The notes below the pieces were generated by a model. The model did not search any database, was not told where the DNA came from, and saw only the letters and a program-made list of their open reading frames with translations. The translations under genes were made by a program, and so were the position numbers. Below, piece after piece: positions 15,679 through 23,413 of a stretch of DNA of 46,102 nucleotides (its first letter is position 1; the number at the start of each line of letters is the position of its first letter). The DNA is from Bacteroidales bacterium (GTDB lineage Bacteria > Bacteroidota > Bacteroidia > Bacteroidales > F082): positions 1-46,102 of the forward strand of contig JAFOBJ010000087.1 in assembly GCA_017381865.1 (NCBI GenBank). The letters run 5' to 3'.

Positions 15679-15828
15679 AATGATATTTTTTAAGTAAAGA
15701 GACACATCTATAAAAATGCGTCTCTATAACGATTCATTCTTTTAAATATTATGTGATATTTTAGTTATAAAGTAATGAAGTGATGAAGTGACGCTCATTG
15801 CTCACAGCTCATAACTCATAGCAATAAT

Positions 15829-17874
15829 TTATCTCACAATTATTCTGCATTTTCTTACATCATTACCATTAACAGCCTTGATAACATAAATGCCTGCTGT
15901 TTCAATGCCTTCAATCTTATCTGTATCAGCATATTCTGCAACTTTTGCTCCGACAGAATTATAAACATCAACTCTATCGTATGTCATTCCGAGATTGATT
16001 TCTGCATTTACACTTGCTGGACTTGGGAAAACATTGAATGTATTTGCTGAGTGCTCATCAACACTTTCTGTTGAAACGAAGTTAGCGACCAATTCTCTGT
16101 CGCTTGTAATTGTGAAAGAATATTCACTTTCTTCTGAAACGACTTCATCATTTTCAGTCCAATTGAGGAATTTATAACCTTCGTTTGCTGTTGCAAGCAA
16201 TGTCACCATTTCATCTTTTTCAAAAGAACCTGCACCTGTTATAGTACCTGCGTTCTCTGGATTTACAGTCACTGCAACTTCATAAACGACATCTTCAAAG
16301 CCATCTGCGCCTTTTGTTAACCATTCGAGGCTGAAGTTGTAGAATACTGTGCTGTAGTTATCTTTTCCTGTGTAAAAATCTTCTTCAACATAAATGCCGA
16401 TTGTATTGTCTGGCAAAATACACAATGAAGAATATGCTGAGCTGTAAGGCACTATGCAACGTGAAGTTGGCCAAGTCTGACCTTCGTCATAACTAACGAA
16501 AATCGTGACATTTTTTCTTTCTGTTCCAACTGGCACTGAGTGAAGAAGTCTGTTTTTGTCATCGCCATTGTTAACTGAAGTGTAACGAATCAAATCGCCA
16601 TTACATGCAGGAGCTGCGATGTCGTACCATGTCGAAGGATTATATTGCCAAGTCAAACCGCCGTCGCTAGAGATGTTATACCATCTATTGCCGCCATGTC
16701 TGATACTCATCAATATACGTCCATCAGCGAGTTCTGTGACCTTAGCTTCATCACCGCCGACAGAAGCGCGACCTGATACATTCCATGTCTCGCCATTGTC
16801 ATCAGAATAAACTACATAATTATATAAGGTGTTGTTATTACCGCTTTCTCTTATAGCTGCAACGAACATAATTCTGCCTGTCGATGTCAACAAACCGTTA
16901 CCAGAACCGAAGAACGAAGCGTACCAGTTTTTACGAGTTGGATCTGTACAATCCTTACCATAGATAAAATGTGTAATCACTTCTGGCTCAGTCCAAGTCT
17001 GACCATTGTCATAACTTTTCACCATATAAGAATTCTGAGGAACATTTGGTGTTGAAGTCCATAATCCTTGACCGCCAACGAACACTGCCAACAAACCGTT
17101 TTCATCTTTTGAATGAACTAGAGCTGCGTCGCCATAGCCTTGGAATCTTCCAGTGCCTTGAGCGATTGTTATTGGTTCACTCCATGTATGACCGCCGTCG
17201 GTACTTCTATTGCAAATGATGTCGATATCTTCAGGAAGGTCAGTGTTGTTATATTTACGTTTGTCAGTAAACGCTACGATAGAACCGTCTTTTGCAGTGA
17301 TAATCGCTGGAATACGATAGTTTGATGAGTTATAATCGCCTGGACGAAGCAATGTTGTGCGAGCCAAGATTATTTCGCGACGACCTGTTGGTGATGGTGA
17401 CTTAACTTCAAATGTCTCATTTTCTGTAGTGATTGACAACAAAGACATATCAACGAAGTTACCTTCAGCAGCGTCTTCTGCAACATTGACTGTCAACCAT
17501 AAATAGTTAATTCCTTTTAACAAAGAACCATCGAGTTTACATTCAAAATCACCTTCTGTAGGAACGCAGCTGCCGAGCAATTGAGCAGTCTCCATAAATC
17601 TGCCATTAGTATAATCTTTAAGACCTGTCGCATAAACCCTTACTTCTTCTACATCAGAAACATTTGTAGTTCCTTCTAAATTAAGTTTAACTCCCTGCAA
17701 AGCAACAGATTCAGTACCTTTATATTGAACTGAAGCCTTCAAAATCAATTCATCTACGTTAGCACGAGCAGTAAGTTGTGTCTCTTGTTTTAAAATCACA
17801 CCTCCGAATTCGCTTTGAGCAAATGACGCCAAAGAAACGAATGTCAATAAAACTAATGTTAAAATCTTTTTCAT
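15829..17874 (-). CDS. Exo-alpha-sialidase with T9SS sorting domain
   Basis: 681 residues. A signal peptide (1-19) is followed by an N-terminal beta domain as in BNR-associated sialidases (about 25-160) and a GH33 six-bladed propeller (about 170-515). The arginine motif is NYRIPAII (Arg187), and several Asp boxes are visible (STDGGHTW, SYDNGQTW, YSDDNGETW, SSDGGLTW, SYDEGQTW). An InlB/Listeria-Bacteroides repeat-like domain follows (GYKFLNWTENDEVV, YSFTITSDRELVANF). The C-terminus (FNVFPSPASVNAEINL to VRKCRIIVR) is a type A T9SS sorting domain. The enzyme should release terminal sialic acid from host or dietary glycans at the cell surface. No sialic acid uptake or catabolism genes are nearby. 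The phosphatase gene lies 16 bp upstream. Confidence 0.9.
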   Translation of the reverse strand: MKKILTLVLLTFVSLASFAQSEFGGVILKQETQLTARANVDELILKASVQYKGTESVALQGVKLNLEGTTNVSDVEEVRVYATGLKDYTNGRFMETAQLLGSCVPTEGDFECKLDGSLLKGINYLWLTVNVAEDAAEGNFVDMSLLSITTENETFEVKSPSPTGRREIILARTTLLRPGDYNSSNYRIPAIITAKDGSIVAFTDKRKYNNTDLPEDIDIICNRSTDGGHTWSEPITIAQGTGRFQGYGDAALVHSKDENGLLAVFVGGQGLWTSTPNVPQNSYMVKSYDNGQTWTEPEVITHFIYGKDCTDPTRKNWYASFFGSGNGLLTSTGRIMFVAAIRESGNNNTLYNYVVYSDDNGETWNVSGRASVGGDEAKVTELADGRILMSIRHGGNRWYNISSDGGLTWQYNPSTWYDIAAPACNGDLIRYTSVNNGDDKNRLLHSVPVGTERKNVTIFVSYDEGQTWPTSRCIVPYSSAYSSLCILPDNTIGIYVEEDFYTGKDNYSTVFYNFSLEWLTKGADGFEDVVYEVAVTVNPENAGTITGAGSFEKDEMVTLLATANEGYKFLNWTENDEVVSEESEYSFTITSDRELVANFVSTESVDEHSANTFNVFPSPASVNAEINLGMTYDRVDVYNSVGAKVAEYADTDKIEGIETAGIYVIKAVNGNDVRKCRIIVR

Positions 17875-17890
17875 AATATAGTGTTAATTA

Positions 17891-18346
17891 TTATTTCTTC
17901 ATTATAAATTTCAATAAAGCCTCGCAACCTTCGCTAACATCGTCCCATGTAGCTTGAAAATCACCTGTATACCAAGGATCTGCCACGTCTGCTGGACGAG
18001 AAGTGTAATCCATCAAAAGAGATATTTTACCTTGTGGGTCATTACTCAACATATTTTTAAGATTACGGATATTGCTTTGGTCCATCGCAACGATATAGTC
18101 GTAATAGTCGTAGTCTCTTTTTGTTATCTGACGCGCAGTCTTGCCCTTACAATCGATTCCGTGCTCAGCGAGTTTCTGACGTGCTGGCGGATAAACCGGA
18201 TTGCCGATTTCATAAGTCGATGTAGCTGCCGAAGCGATTTCAAATTCGTGTGACAGACCAGCTTTCTCCACTATGTCTTTCATCACGAATTCCGCCATCG
18301 GACTTCTACATATATTGCCAAGGCAAACGAAGATTATCTTTTTCAT
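17891..18346 (-). CDS. Low-molecular-weight protein-tyrosine phosphatase
   Basis: 151 residues, typical length. The P-loop CLGNICRS sits at residues 8-15 (nucleophile Cys8, phosphate-binding Arg14), and the general acid is Asp123 in VADPWY. The family removes phosphate from tyrosine or, as ArsC-type relatives, reduces arsenate; the DPWY motif favours the phosphatase branch. In Bacteria such enzymes often act on tyrosine kinases of capsule export, but no such kinase is in this window. It lies between the alcohol dehydrogenase (16 bp gap) and the sialidase (16 bp gap), so the three may share one transcript. Confidence 0.92.
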   Translation of the reverse strand: MKKIIFVCLGNICRSPMAEFVMKDIVEKAGLSHEFEIASAATSTYEIGNPVYPPARQKLAEHGIDCKGKTARQITKRDYDYYDYIVAMDQSNIRNLKNMLSNDPQGKISLLMDYTSRPADVADPWYTGDFQATWDDVSEGCEALLKFIMKK

Positions 18347-18362
18347 ATTTTTATCTTATTGA

Positions 18363-19532
18363 TTACAAACACATTTCATAAATCTTAACAATATCTTCTT
18401 TTGTCAGAGGTTTAAAACCTTTCAAGACAGCACCGCCGCAAGCTTTCTCCGCCATATCTTCGAAATGTTCTCTTCCGATGCCTAGTTCGCTTAAAGTGCT
18501 CTTGAGTCCTAATGTCTTGAAGAAGAAATCGTATAATCTTTGGATACCTTCTTTTGCAATCGCCATATCATCTTGATTAGCATCGACACCGAACACATTC
18601 ACTGCAAACTGTACATATTTAGAAACGTTAGTCTCATCGAGGCAATATTCCATCCAGCGAGGTGTGAGGATTGCGAGTCCAAGACCGTGAGTGATGTCGT
18701 AATAAGCCGAAAGCTGATGTTCCATTGGGTGACAGCTCCAAGCCTTAGCTCTTCCGCCATTGATAAAACCGTTGATTGCCCATGAGGAAGTCCACATCAG
18801 GTTAGCGCGAGCTTCGTAATTATCAGGAGTTTCCATCGCAACAGGAGCGAATTTCACAACAGTTTTTAACATACCTTCCATAAAAGCGTCGAGCATGAAA
18901 AGGTCTTTGTTCATATTGAAATAAACCTCCATGATATGCGACATAATATCGACAGAACCGCAAGCGGTCTGATACTGACTTACAGAATATGTCAATGATG
19001 GATCGAGGAAAGAAACTTTTGGAAGAAGATTTGGGTCAAGGCGACCGATTTTATCGTCGGTTTCTGGATTGCTGATGACCGCCGCTGTGTCCATCTCAGA
19101 GCCTGTAGCTGAGAGAGTTAATATTGTAACGATAGGCAGCGCTTTGTTGATAGGAGCCTTTTTCTCGTTCATGAAATCCCAAGCGTCATGCTCCACGCAA
19201 GCTGCCGCCGCCATGATTTTAGTAGCGTCGATTGTAGAACCGCCACCGACAGCAAGCAAGACATCAATATTGTGTTCCTTACAGATTTGTGCACCTTTTC
19301 TCACAGAGTCGATGCGAGGATTTGGTTCGATGCCAGAGAGTTCAAAGACTTCAAGACCAGCCTTCTTCATCTCTTCCATAATTCTGTCGTAGAGACCGTT
19401 TTTCTTGATAGAACCGCCGCCGTAAGTCATGAGGACGCGTGTTCCGAACTTGCTTAACTCTTCACCAAGGTGAGACAACTGATTCTCACCGAAATATACC
19501 TTTGTAGGAATGTTATATACGAAATTATTCAT
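18363..19532 (-). CDS. Iron-containing alcohol dehydrogenase (BDH/YqhD-like)
   Basis: 389 residues, normal for type III alcohol dehydrogenases. It opens MNNFVYNIPTKVYFGENQLS, as butanol dehydrogenase/YqhD-like enzymes do, with VLMTYGGGSIKKNGLYD and the nucleotide-binding AVGGGSTIDATKIMA. The metal-site region follows (CGSVDIMSHIMEVY, HPMEHQLSAYYDITHGLGLA). It should reduce aldehydes to alcohols with NAD(P)H; the GGGS pattern leans toward NADPH use. It appears to be the first gene of a group with the phosphatase and sialidase downstream. Confidence 0.92.
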   Translation of the reverse strand: MNNFVYNIPTKVYFGENQLSHLGEELSKFGTRVLMTYGGGSIKKNGLYDRIMEEMKKAGLEVFELSGIEPNPRIDSVRKGAQICKEHNIDVLLAVGGGSTIDATKIMAAAACVEHDAWDFMNEKKAPINKALPIVTILTLSATGSEMDTAAVISNPETDDKIGRLDPNLLPKVSFLDPSLTYSVSQYQTACGSVDIMSHIMEVYFNMNKDLFMLDAFMEGMLKTVVKFAPVAMETPDNYEARANLMWTSSWAINGFINGGRAKAWSCHPMEHQLSAYYDITHGLGLAILTPRWMEYCLDETNVSKYVQFAVNVFGVDANQDDMAIAKEGIQRLYDFFFKTLGLKSTLSELGIGREHFEDMAEKACGGAVLKGFKPLTKEDIVKIYEMCL

Positions 19533-19548
19533 GATATTAGATTTTCTA

Positions 19549-19556
19549 CAAAGATA
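19549..19556 (-). promoter_or_regulatory. -7 box for the alcohol dehydrogenase gene
   Basis: TATCTTTG on the minus strand, 17 bp before the start codon. The -33 region is only loosely matched (TTAG, about 22 nt upstream). Confidence 0.5.
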
Positions 19557-19613
19557 ATAAAAGGCAATAGATAAAAGACTAAAAATGAAAGATTTTTAAC
19601 GTATTTTTTTAAG

Positions 19614-20324
19614 TCACCTAGTCAATTCTTCACGAAGTTTTTCCAACAATAAAGGAACACCAACCGCACCACGTTCTTTGATGTGAGTTAGGGGATTTTT
19701 AATCATTGAGGTATCAGGCATTCCTGGGTCGACCAAATAAATCGGCACTTGTCTATCACGCACATAATATACCAATGACGCAGCAGGATAAACTGCCAAC
19801 GATGTTCCCACTACTATCAAAATATCTGCTTGTTCAACAATACTGCTCGCTAATTCAAACATCGGCACGTCCTCACCGAAGAACACAATATGAGGTCGCA
19901 GCAAGGCTCCATCTTCTGCACGCTCATCAAGACTCTGCTCCCACCCTTTGATATCGTATATAAGTTCCGGATTCTGTTCAGAACGCAATTTCATCAACTC
20001 GCCATGAAGATGCACCACACGCGTCGAACCAGCCTGTTCATGAAGGTTGTCGACATTCTGAGTTATCACGCAAACATCAGCCCACTGTTCCATCTCAGCG
20101 ATAGCGATATGACCTGCATTAGGTTTCTTTGTCAAAGACTCCTTACGACGTAAATTATAGAACTCTACAACTTTTTCTCTGTTATTTCTCAATGCCTCCG
20201 GAGTACATACTTCTTCAATACGATAATTAGCCCAAAGACCGTCAGCATCACGGAATGTCGCGATACCACTATCGGCGCTGACACCAGCACCAGTAAACAC
20301 CACTATATTTTTCTTTTTGTTCAT
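19614..20324 (-). CDS. Sir2-family NAD-dependent deacylase without zinc cysteines
   Basis: 236 residues, compact. Motifs: GAGVSADSGIATFRD (12-26), TQNVDNLHEQAG (88-99), catalytic His107 in HLHGEL, and VGTSLAVYPAASL. Tyr56 and Arg59 (YNLRR) are the acyl-recognition pair of class III sirtuins such as CobB/SIRT5, which prefer succinyl or malonyl lysine. The four zinc-binding cysteines that follow the catalytic His in most sirtuins are absent: the segment 113-145 (RSEQNPELIYDIKG..., LLRPHIVFFGE) has none. It is the last gene of a tight trio with DUF2442 (7 bp gap) and DUF4160 (2 bp further gap), so all three are likely co-transcribed. Confidence 0.93.
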   Translation of the reverse strand: MNKKKNIVVFTGAGVSADSGIATFRDADGLWANYRIEEVCTPEALRNNREKVVEFYNLRRKESLTKKPNAGHIAIAEMEQWADVCVITQNVDNLHEQAGSTRVVHLHGELMKLRSEQNPELIYDIKGWEQSLDERAEDGALLRPHIVFFGEDVPMFELASSIVEQADILIVVGTSLAVYPAASLVYYVRDRQVPIYLVDPGMPDTSMIKNPLTHIKERGAVGVPLLLEKLREELTR

Positions 20325-20331
20325 AATAATA

Positions 20332-20580
20332 TCAGCTAATCAAAATACTTCTTTCGTATAGAAACATTGGATCGAATCCTATTTCATTATTCCAGTCAAC
20401 TGTAAAATGATCTAAAGTAAAAGATTTAAAATAGTCTAAATCACATAATTTTTGACAAATACCTTTTCCAATCAACGGAGCAAAATCCATCAATCTGACT
20501 TCTTCATTATTAAATGTCAATCTTAACACATAATTTTCGACATATTCTGCTTTTACTATTTTTAAAATTATATTGTCCAT
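20332..20580 (-). CDS. DUF2442 domain protein
   Basis: 82 residues, full length for the family: IVKAEYVENYVLRLTFNNEE, MDFAPLIG, FKSFTLDHFTVDWNNEIGFD. DUF2442 proteins are small and often encoded beside a DUF4160 partner, as here (2 bp gap). The pair is sometimes suspected to be a toxin-antitoxin-like module, but no activity is established. Translation is probably coupled to the genes on either side. Confidence 0.88.
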   Translation of the reverse strand: MDNIILKIVKAEYVENYVLRLTFNNEEVRLMDFAPLIGKGICQKLCDLDYFKSFTLDHFTVDWNNEIGFDPMFLYERSILIS

Positions 20581-20582
20581 AA

Positions 20583-20840
20583 TTATTTCAATGGTTCTAT
20601 TTTATTTGCCAATTCAAAATTTGAAAGCAACCTCCAATTTTCCAACAGTTCTTCTTTATGAATATCAAGCCATTCATAAACTAATTTCAATTCACGTCTT
20701 GGCAAAGAGCCAGTCACTATCCCCTCTTCTATTGTTATCACAGCTTCGTAATCATTATACCAAACGTGAAAATGCGGCGGATTATGATCATCAATATACA
20801 TATAGATTATAATCCCATAAAATCTGCTAATTTCAGGCAT
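20583..20840 (-). CDS. DUF4160 domain protein
   Basis: 85 residues. The family signature is clear: ISRFYGIIIYMYIDDHNPPH followed by FHVWY, then GSLPRRELKLVYEWLDIHKE near the end. It is the first gene of the DUF4160-DUF2442-sirtuin trio. The conserved DHNPPHFHV segment, rich in His and Asp, could bind metal or be an active site, but this is only a guess from its conservation. Confidence 0.9.
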   Translation of the reverse strand: MPEISRFYGIIIYMYIDDHNPPHFHVWYNDYEAVITIEEGIVTGSLPRRELKLVYEWLDIHKEELLENWRLLSNFELANKIEPLK

Positions 20841-20882
20841 ACTACATTAAATTAAGATTTCACTATTTTGATTTTACTTTTG

Positions 20883-20890
20883 CAAAGATA
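20883..20890 (-). promoter_or_regulatory. -7 box for the DUF4160-DUF2442-sirtuin genes
   Basis: TATCTTTG on the minus strand, 42 bp before the DUF4160 start codon. The -33 match is poor. Confidence 0.5.
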
Positions 20891-20989
20891 GTTAAATCTC
20901 TACATAAACACTTCATATCATAAGAAATGTTTTTGCCATACAATTGACATATAAAATTGTCACAAAGTAAAATATTTTTTACATTTTGT

Positions 20990-21020
20990 ATTGTTTATTT
21001 GATTTTAATATATATATTTG
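20990..21020 (+). promoter_or_regulatory. Promoter of the membrane protein/XRE pair
   Basis: -33 ATTG (20990-20993) and -7 TATATTTG (21013-21020), 19 nt apart and 28 bp before the start codon. Confidence 0.65.
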
Positions 21021-21048
21021 CAAAGTCAAATCTTAAATTTAATTCATT

Positions 21049-21504
21049 ATGAAAACAAATTACCTACTTCCAACAAGTTTTAAGAAAATCGGTTGGATCA
21101 TGATTGTAATCTCATTGATTTATTACGTAATGTATATGACATTCGATTGGGCTACAATCTATTTCAAGATGCCATCTATATTCAATGATGGAAACTTTTT
21201 TACAATGGTAAAAACTGAGATTTATTCCACATTCCTGCCTATTGTGGCATTAAGTGGATTTTTATTCATAGCGTTTTCAAAAGAACGTGACGAAGATGAA
21301 TATATTGGAAAAATCAGAGAACGCTCATTCGTCTTTGCTGCATTATTTTCCAGTTTATTGATTATCCTCTCCACATTATTTATTTTCGGATTAGACTATC
21401 TCAACATATTAATAATGGACTTTTTCGTATTTTTGTTTGTTTTTACAGTTAAATTCCAAATTGAACTTTGGAAATTTAGAAAGGAAAATAAAGATGAAGA
21501 ATAA
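21049..21504 (+). CDS. Four-helix membrane protein paired with XRE regulator
   Basis: 151 residues with four hydrophobic helices (about 15-32, 62-78, 92-112 and 118-134). The charged cytoplasmic loop KERDEDEYIGKIRERS lies between helices 2 and 3, and the tail is charged. This layout and loop recur in Bacteroidota membrane proteins encoded directly before a small XRE repressor. The function is unknown; the fixed pairing suggests the regulator controls, or is controlled by, the membrane protein. The last 11 bp overlap the regulator gene. Confidence 0.7.
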   Translation: MKTNYLLPTSFKKIGWIMIVISLIYYVMYMTFDWATIYFKMPSIFNDGNFFTMVKTEIYSTFLPIVALSGFLFIAFSKERDEDEYIGKIRERSFVFAALFSSLLIILSTLFIFGLDYLNILIMDFFVFLFVFTVKFQIELWKFRKENKDEE

Positions 21505-21700
21505 TATTAGAGTTGAAAGAGCCATACAGAAGATTTCACAAGAGCAACTTGCGGAAAAAGTTGGTGTAAGTCGTCAGACTATAAACGCAATTGAATTAGC
21601 AAAATACATTCCATCAGGCCTGGTAATGATGAAAATAGCTGCCGTTTTCAACAAAAATGTAAACGATATTTTCGAACTCGAAGACAGTGATTGGAATTGA
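21494..21700 (+). CDS. XRE-family HTH regulator
   Basis: 68 residues counted from the ATG at 21494, which overlaps the previous gene by 11 bp; the open frame extends upstream but lacks HTH-like sequence there. It is a single Cro/CI-type HTH: SQEQLAEKVGVSRQTINAIE at about 15-34, then SGLVMMKIAAVFNKNVNDIF and an acidic tail. It is the compact type that usually represses its own operon. Its partner is the membrane protein just upstream. Confidence 0.9.
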   Translation: MKNNIRVERAIQKISQEQLAEKVGVSRQTINAIELAKYIPSGLVMMKIAAVFNKNVNDIFELEDSDWN

Positions 21701-21741
21701 TCAATACTACACAAAACAACTATAAATCAATAGTATATTAC

Positions 21742-21773
21742 GAGATAACATGAATTCATGTTATCTCTTTTTT
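21742..21773. terminator. Bidirectional terminator overlapping a convergent gene end
   Basis: GAGATAACATGAA (21742-21754) and TTCATGTTATCTC (21755-21767) are a perfect 26 nt palindrome followed by a T-run. It ends the XRE transcript. The right arm contains the stop codon (21761-21763) of the gene converging on the other strand, and the T-run is that gene's lysine codons. Confidence 0.85.
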
Positions 21774-22339
21774 AATATAATCTTTCTATAAAACTCTGCT
21801 TTTTCCTCCACTTTCATAGGATAAGCCCTTGATGACGACGGCATTCGCCAGAAGTTAATGGTTCTATCTTTATAAATTATCTCCGTCTTCTCTCCCACTT
21901 TCGGTTCTTCACACTGGAAAATATCAATGATTATATCTGTCGCTTTTTGTCCTGTAGTCACAATATTTTCACATTCAGGCAATGTATCTAATAAAGCTTT
22001 AACATCAGTCTGCTTCACGACTTCAAGGAATTTGTCAGAAGCATTGTCTTTCAGACGAATGACTTCCGAAGCTGTGTCATATAAAGCGAAACCTTCGTCT
22101 TTACAAAAGGAAACTATTTTGTCTTTATCGAAACGTTTCTCTCCTTTTATTTCAAAATAATGTTTGTCGTTATAAAATACGAGTCCCCAAATTCTCCACA
22201 TATCATTTATCCAGTTAGGATAAAAGAACTCCATAGACCACTTCTCTTTCTTCGGAGGGAAACTGCCAAGCATGAGAATCCTTGCGTTCTCAGGAAGAAA
22301 CGGTTGCAAAGGGTGAGATTCGATTGTATTGTTGTTCAT
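21761..22339 (-). CDS. Uracil-DNA glycosylase superfamily protein
   Basis: 192 residues. The sequence follows the UDG-like family found in Bacteroidales: SHPLQPFLPENARILMLGSF followed by PP (GSFPP at 25-29, in place of the GxxPG loop). FFYPNWINDMWRIWG, ALYDTASEVIRLKDNASD and TTGQKATD come next, and the C-terminal motif is RMPSSSRAYP (the position of the HPSPL-type minor groove loop). These enzymes cut uracil or related bases from DNA; the exact base specificity of this subfamily is unknown to me. It starts 1 bp after the HicB-like gene, so the two are co-transcribed. Confidence 0.87.
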   Translation of the reverse strand: MNNNTIESHPLQPFLPENARILMLGSFPPKKEKWSMEFFYPNWINDMWRIWGLVFYNDKHYFEIKGEKRFDKDKIVSFCKDEGFALYDTASEVIRLKDNASDKFLEVVKQTDVKALLDTLPECENIVTTGQKATDIIIDIFQCEEPKVGEKTEIIYKDRTINFWRMPSSSRAYPMKVEEKAEFYRKIILKKR

Positions 22340-22340
22340 A

Positions 22341-22733
22341 CTACTTTACACTTAAAAACTCCTGTCCTATTTTATGCAAACCATTGATAATAATCTCTCT
22401 TTTATCTTTACGAGGATTTCTATAACCACTAAGATAATGTCCCAACTGACGCTGGTTGATACCCGTAATTCTGCTTAAAGCCGCTCTTGTCAATATCTTA
22501 TCATAATGATGAAGCAATGCTGAAACTGACAATTCAAATTCCAATTCATATTCTTCTTTAAGACAGTCTGGCAGTTCGTCATATTCAGATCCTTCAATAT
22601 GAAATTCCAATGCTGATATATATGCTTCTTTTACACCTTCTATTGTTGCATGTGTAGCTACACATCCTGGAATCAAATCAGAACATGCTCCATAATTATC
22701 ATTCCATACGATATTAACCAAAATCTTTTTCAT
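22341..22733 (-). CDS. HicB-like antitoxin-type protein, solitary
   Basis: 130 residues. The N-terminal HicB-like domain (KKILVNIVWNDNYGACSDLI, then GCVATHATIEGVKEAYISAL and FHIEGSEYDELP) is followed by an HTH domain (about 80-125: LTRAALSRITGINQRQLGHY, NPRKDKREIIINGLHKIGQE). In typical loci HicB neutralises the small mRNA interferase HicA. No HicA-sized gene was found on either side; the only partner is the UDG-like gene 1 bp downstream. It may therefore be a stand-alone regulator. The promoter carries an inverted repeat suited to autorepression. Confidence 0.85.
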   Translation of the reverse strand: MKKILVNIVWNDNYGACSDLIPGCVATHATIEGVKEAYISALEFHIEGSEYDELPDCLKEEYELEFELSVSALLHHYDKILTRAALSRITGINQRQLGHYLSGYRNPRKDKREIIINGLHKIGQEFLSVK

Positions 22734-22765
22734 ATTATCTTAATCCTGCTTGTTTATTTTTTCTT

Positions 22766-22798
22766 CAAAATTAATAATTTTAACACCCTTTTGTCAAG
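22766..22798 (-). promoter_or_regulatory. Promoter and possible operator of the HicB-like gene
   Basis: On the minus strand, CTTG at 22798-22795 and TAATTTTG at 22773-22766 are 21 nt apart. An inverted repeat ACCCTT-TTGTC-AAGGGT (22785-22801) overlaps the -33 box, the expected place for an autoregulatory operator. Confidence 0.55.
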
Positions 22799-22909
22799 GG
22801 TTTAACGCGACTATTTTTCGATTTTAACAATTTTTAACACAAACGTTAACGGAATTAAGAAATTTATGTTAATGTTTGTTAAGACTACAAGTTTTTTAGT
22901 TAGGAGTTG

Positions 22910-22937
22910 TTGAGACGTCACTCCTGTGGCGTCTCAA
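22910..22937. repeat. TTGAGACG hairpin
   Basis: TTGAGACG(T)CAC-tcct-GTG(G)CGTCTCAA forms an almost perfect 12-pair stem. It shares the GAGACG/CGTCTC arms of the 56 bp hairpin family but has a tiny loop. Confidence 0.75.
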
Positions 22938-22946
22938 CGGAATCCT

Positions 22947-23123
22947 GGAATTGACGAGTTTTTGGATTTCTGGGATTTTTCTGGTTTTAATCGCCGCCAA
23001 TGCGTTAGGGATTGGAGCGGCATCCTTTTGGAGCGAAGCGGAAAAAGATATAGCGGAAAGCCCGACGGCGATAGCCGGAACGCCATAATTCAATTCATAA
23101 TGCATAATTCATAATGCATAATT
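22947..23123 (+). repeat. MITE-like dispersed element, copy 4
   Basis: The core at 23002-23086 is nearly the same as copy 3. Possible weak terminal repeats are GGAATTGA (22947-22954) and TCAATTCA (23090-23097). The AT-rich ATAATGCATAATTC tail runs to about 23123. Confidence 0.7.
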
Positions 23124-23157
23124 AAAAATTCAAAATTAAAACATTTCTGCTTTCTAA

Positions 23158-23411
23158 TTTCGTGGACATTTTCATCCACCAATCTGCACTAATACACACT
23201 AATATTTCGTGCTAAATTCGTGCCTTTTCGTGGATATTTTTCATCCACCAATCTGCACTAACACACACTAATATTTCGTGCTAAATTCGTGCCTTTTCGT
23301 GGACAAAAAAGTTTAGTGCAAATTCGTGCCTTTTCGTGGACAAAAAAAGAGGGACGCCATAAAATGACGTCCCTACTATATTCGTGTTAAATCAGTGTCT
23401 TTTCGTGGACA
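23158..23411. repeat. Tandem 'TTCGTGGA' palindromic repeats beside gcvP
   Basis: Two near-identical units of about 75 bp (TCCACCAATCTGCACTAA... to CCTTTTCGTGGA), then shortened units, with a hairpin GGGACG...CGTCCC (23351-23376) interposed. They are related to the block at 8805-9072 by their TCCAC/TTCGTGGA ends. The block stops 2 bp before the gcvP stop codon. Confidence 0.8.
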
Positions 23412-23413
23412 AA

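Larger units (their letters stand above)
22802..23157. other. Repeat-bearing gap between hicB and gcvP repeats
   Basis: Many TTAAC/GTTAA motifs at 22780-22880, hairpin TTGAGACG...CGTCTCAA (22910-22937), then MITE-like copy 4. No gene was recognised. Confidence 0.6.
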
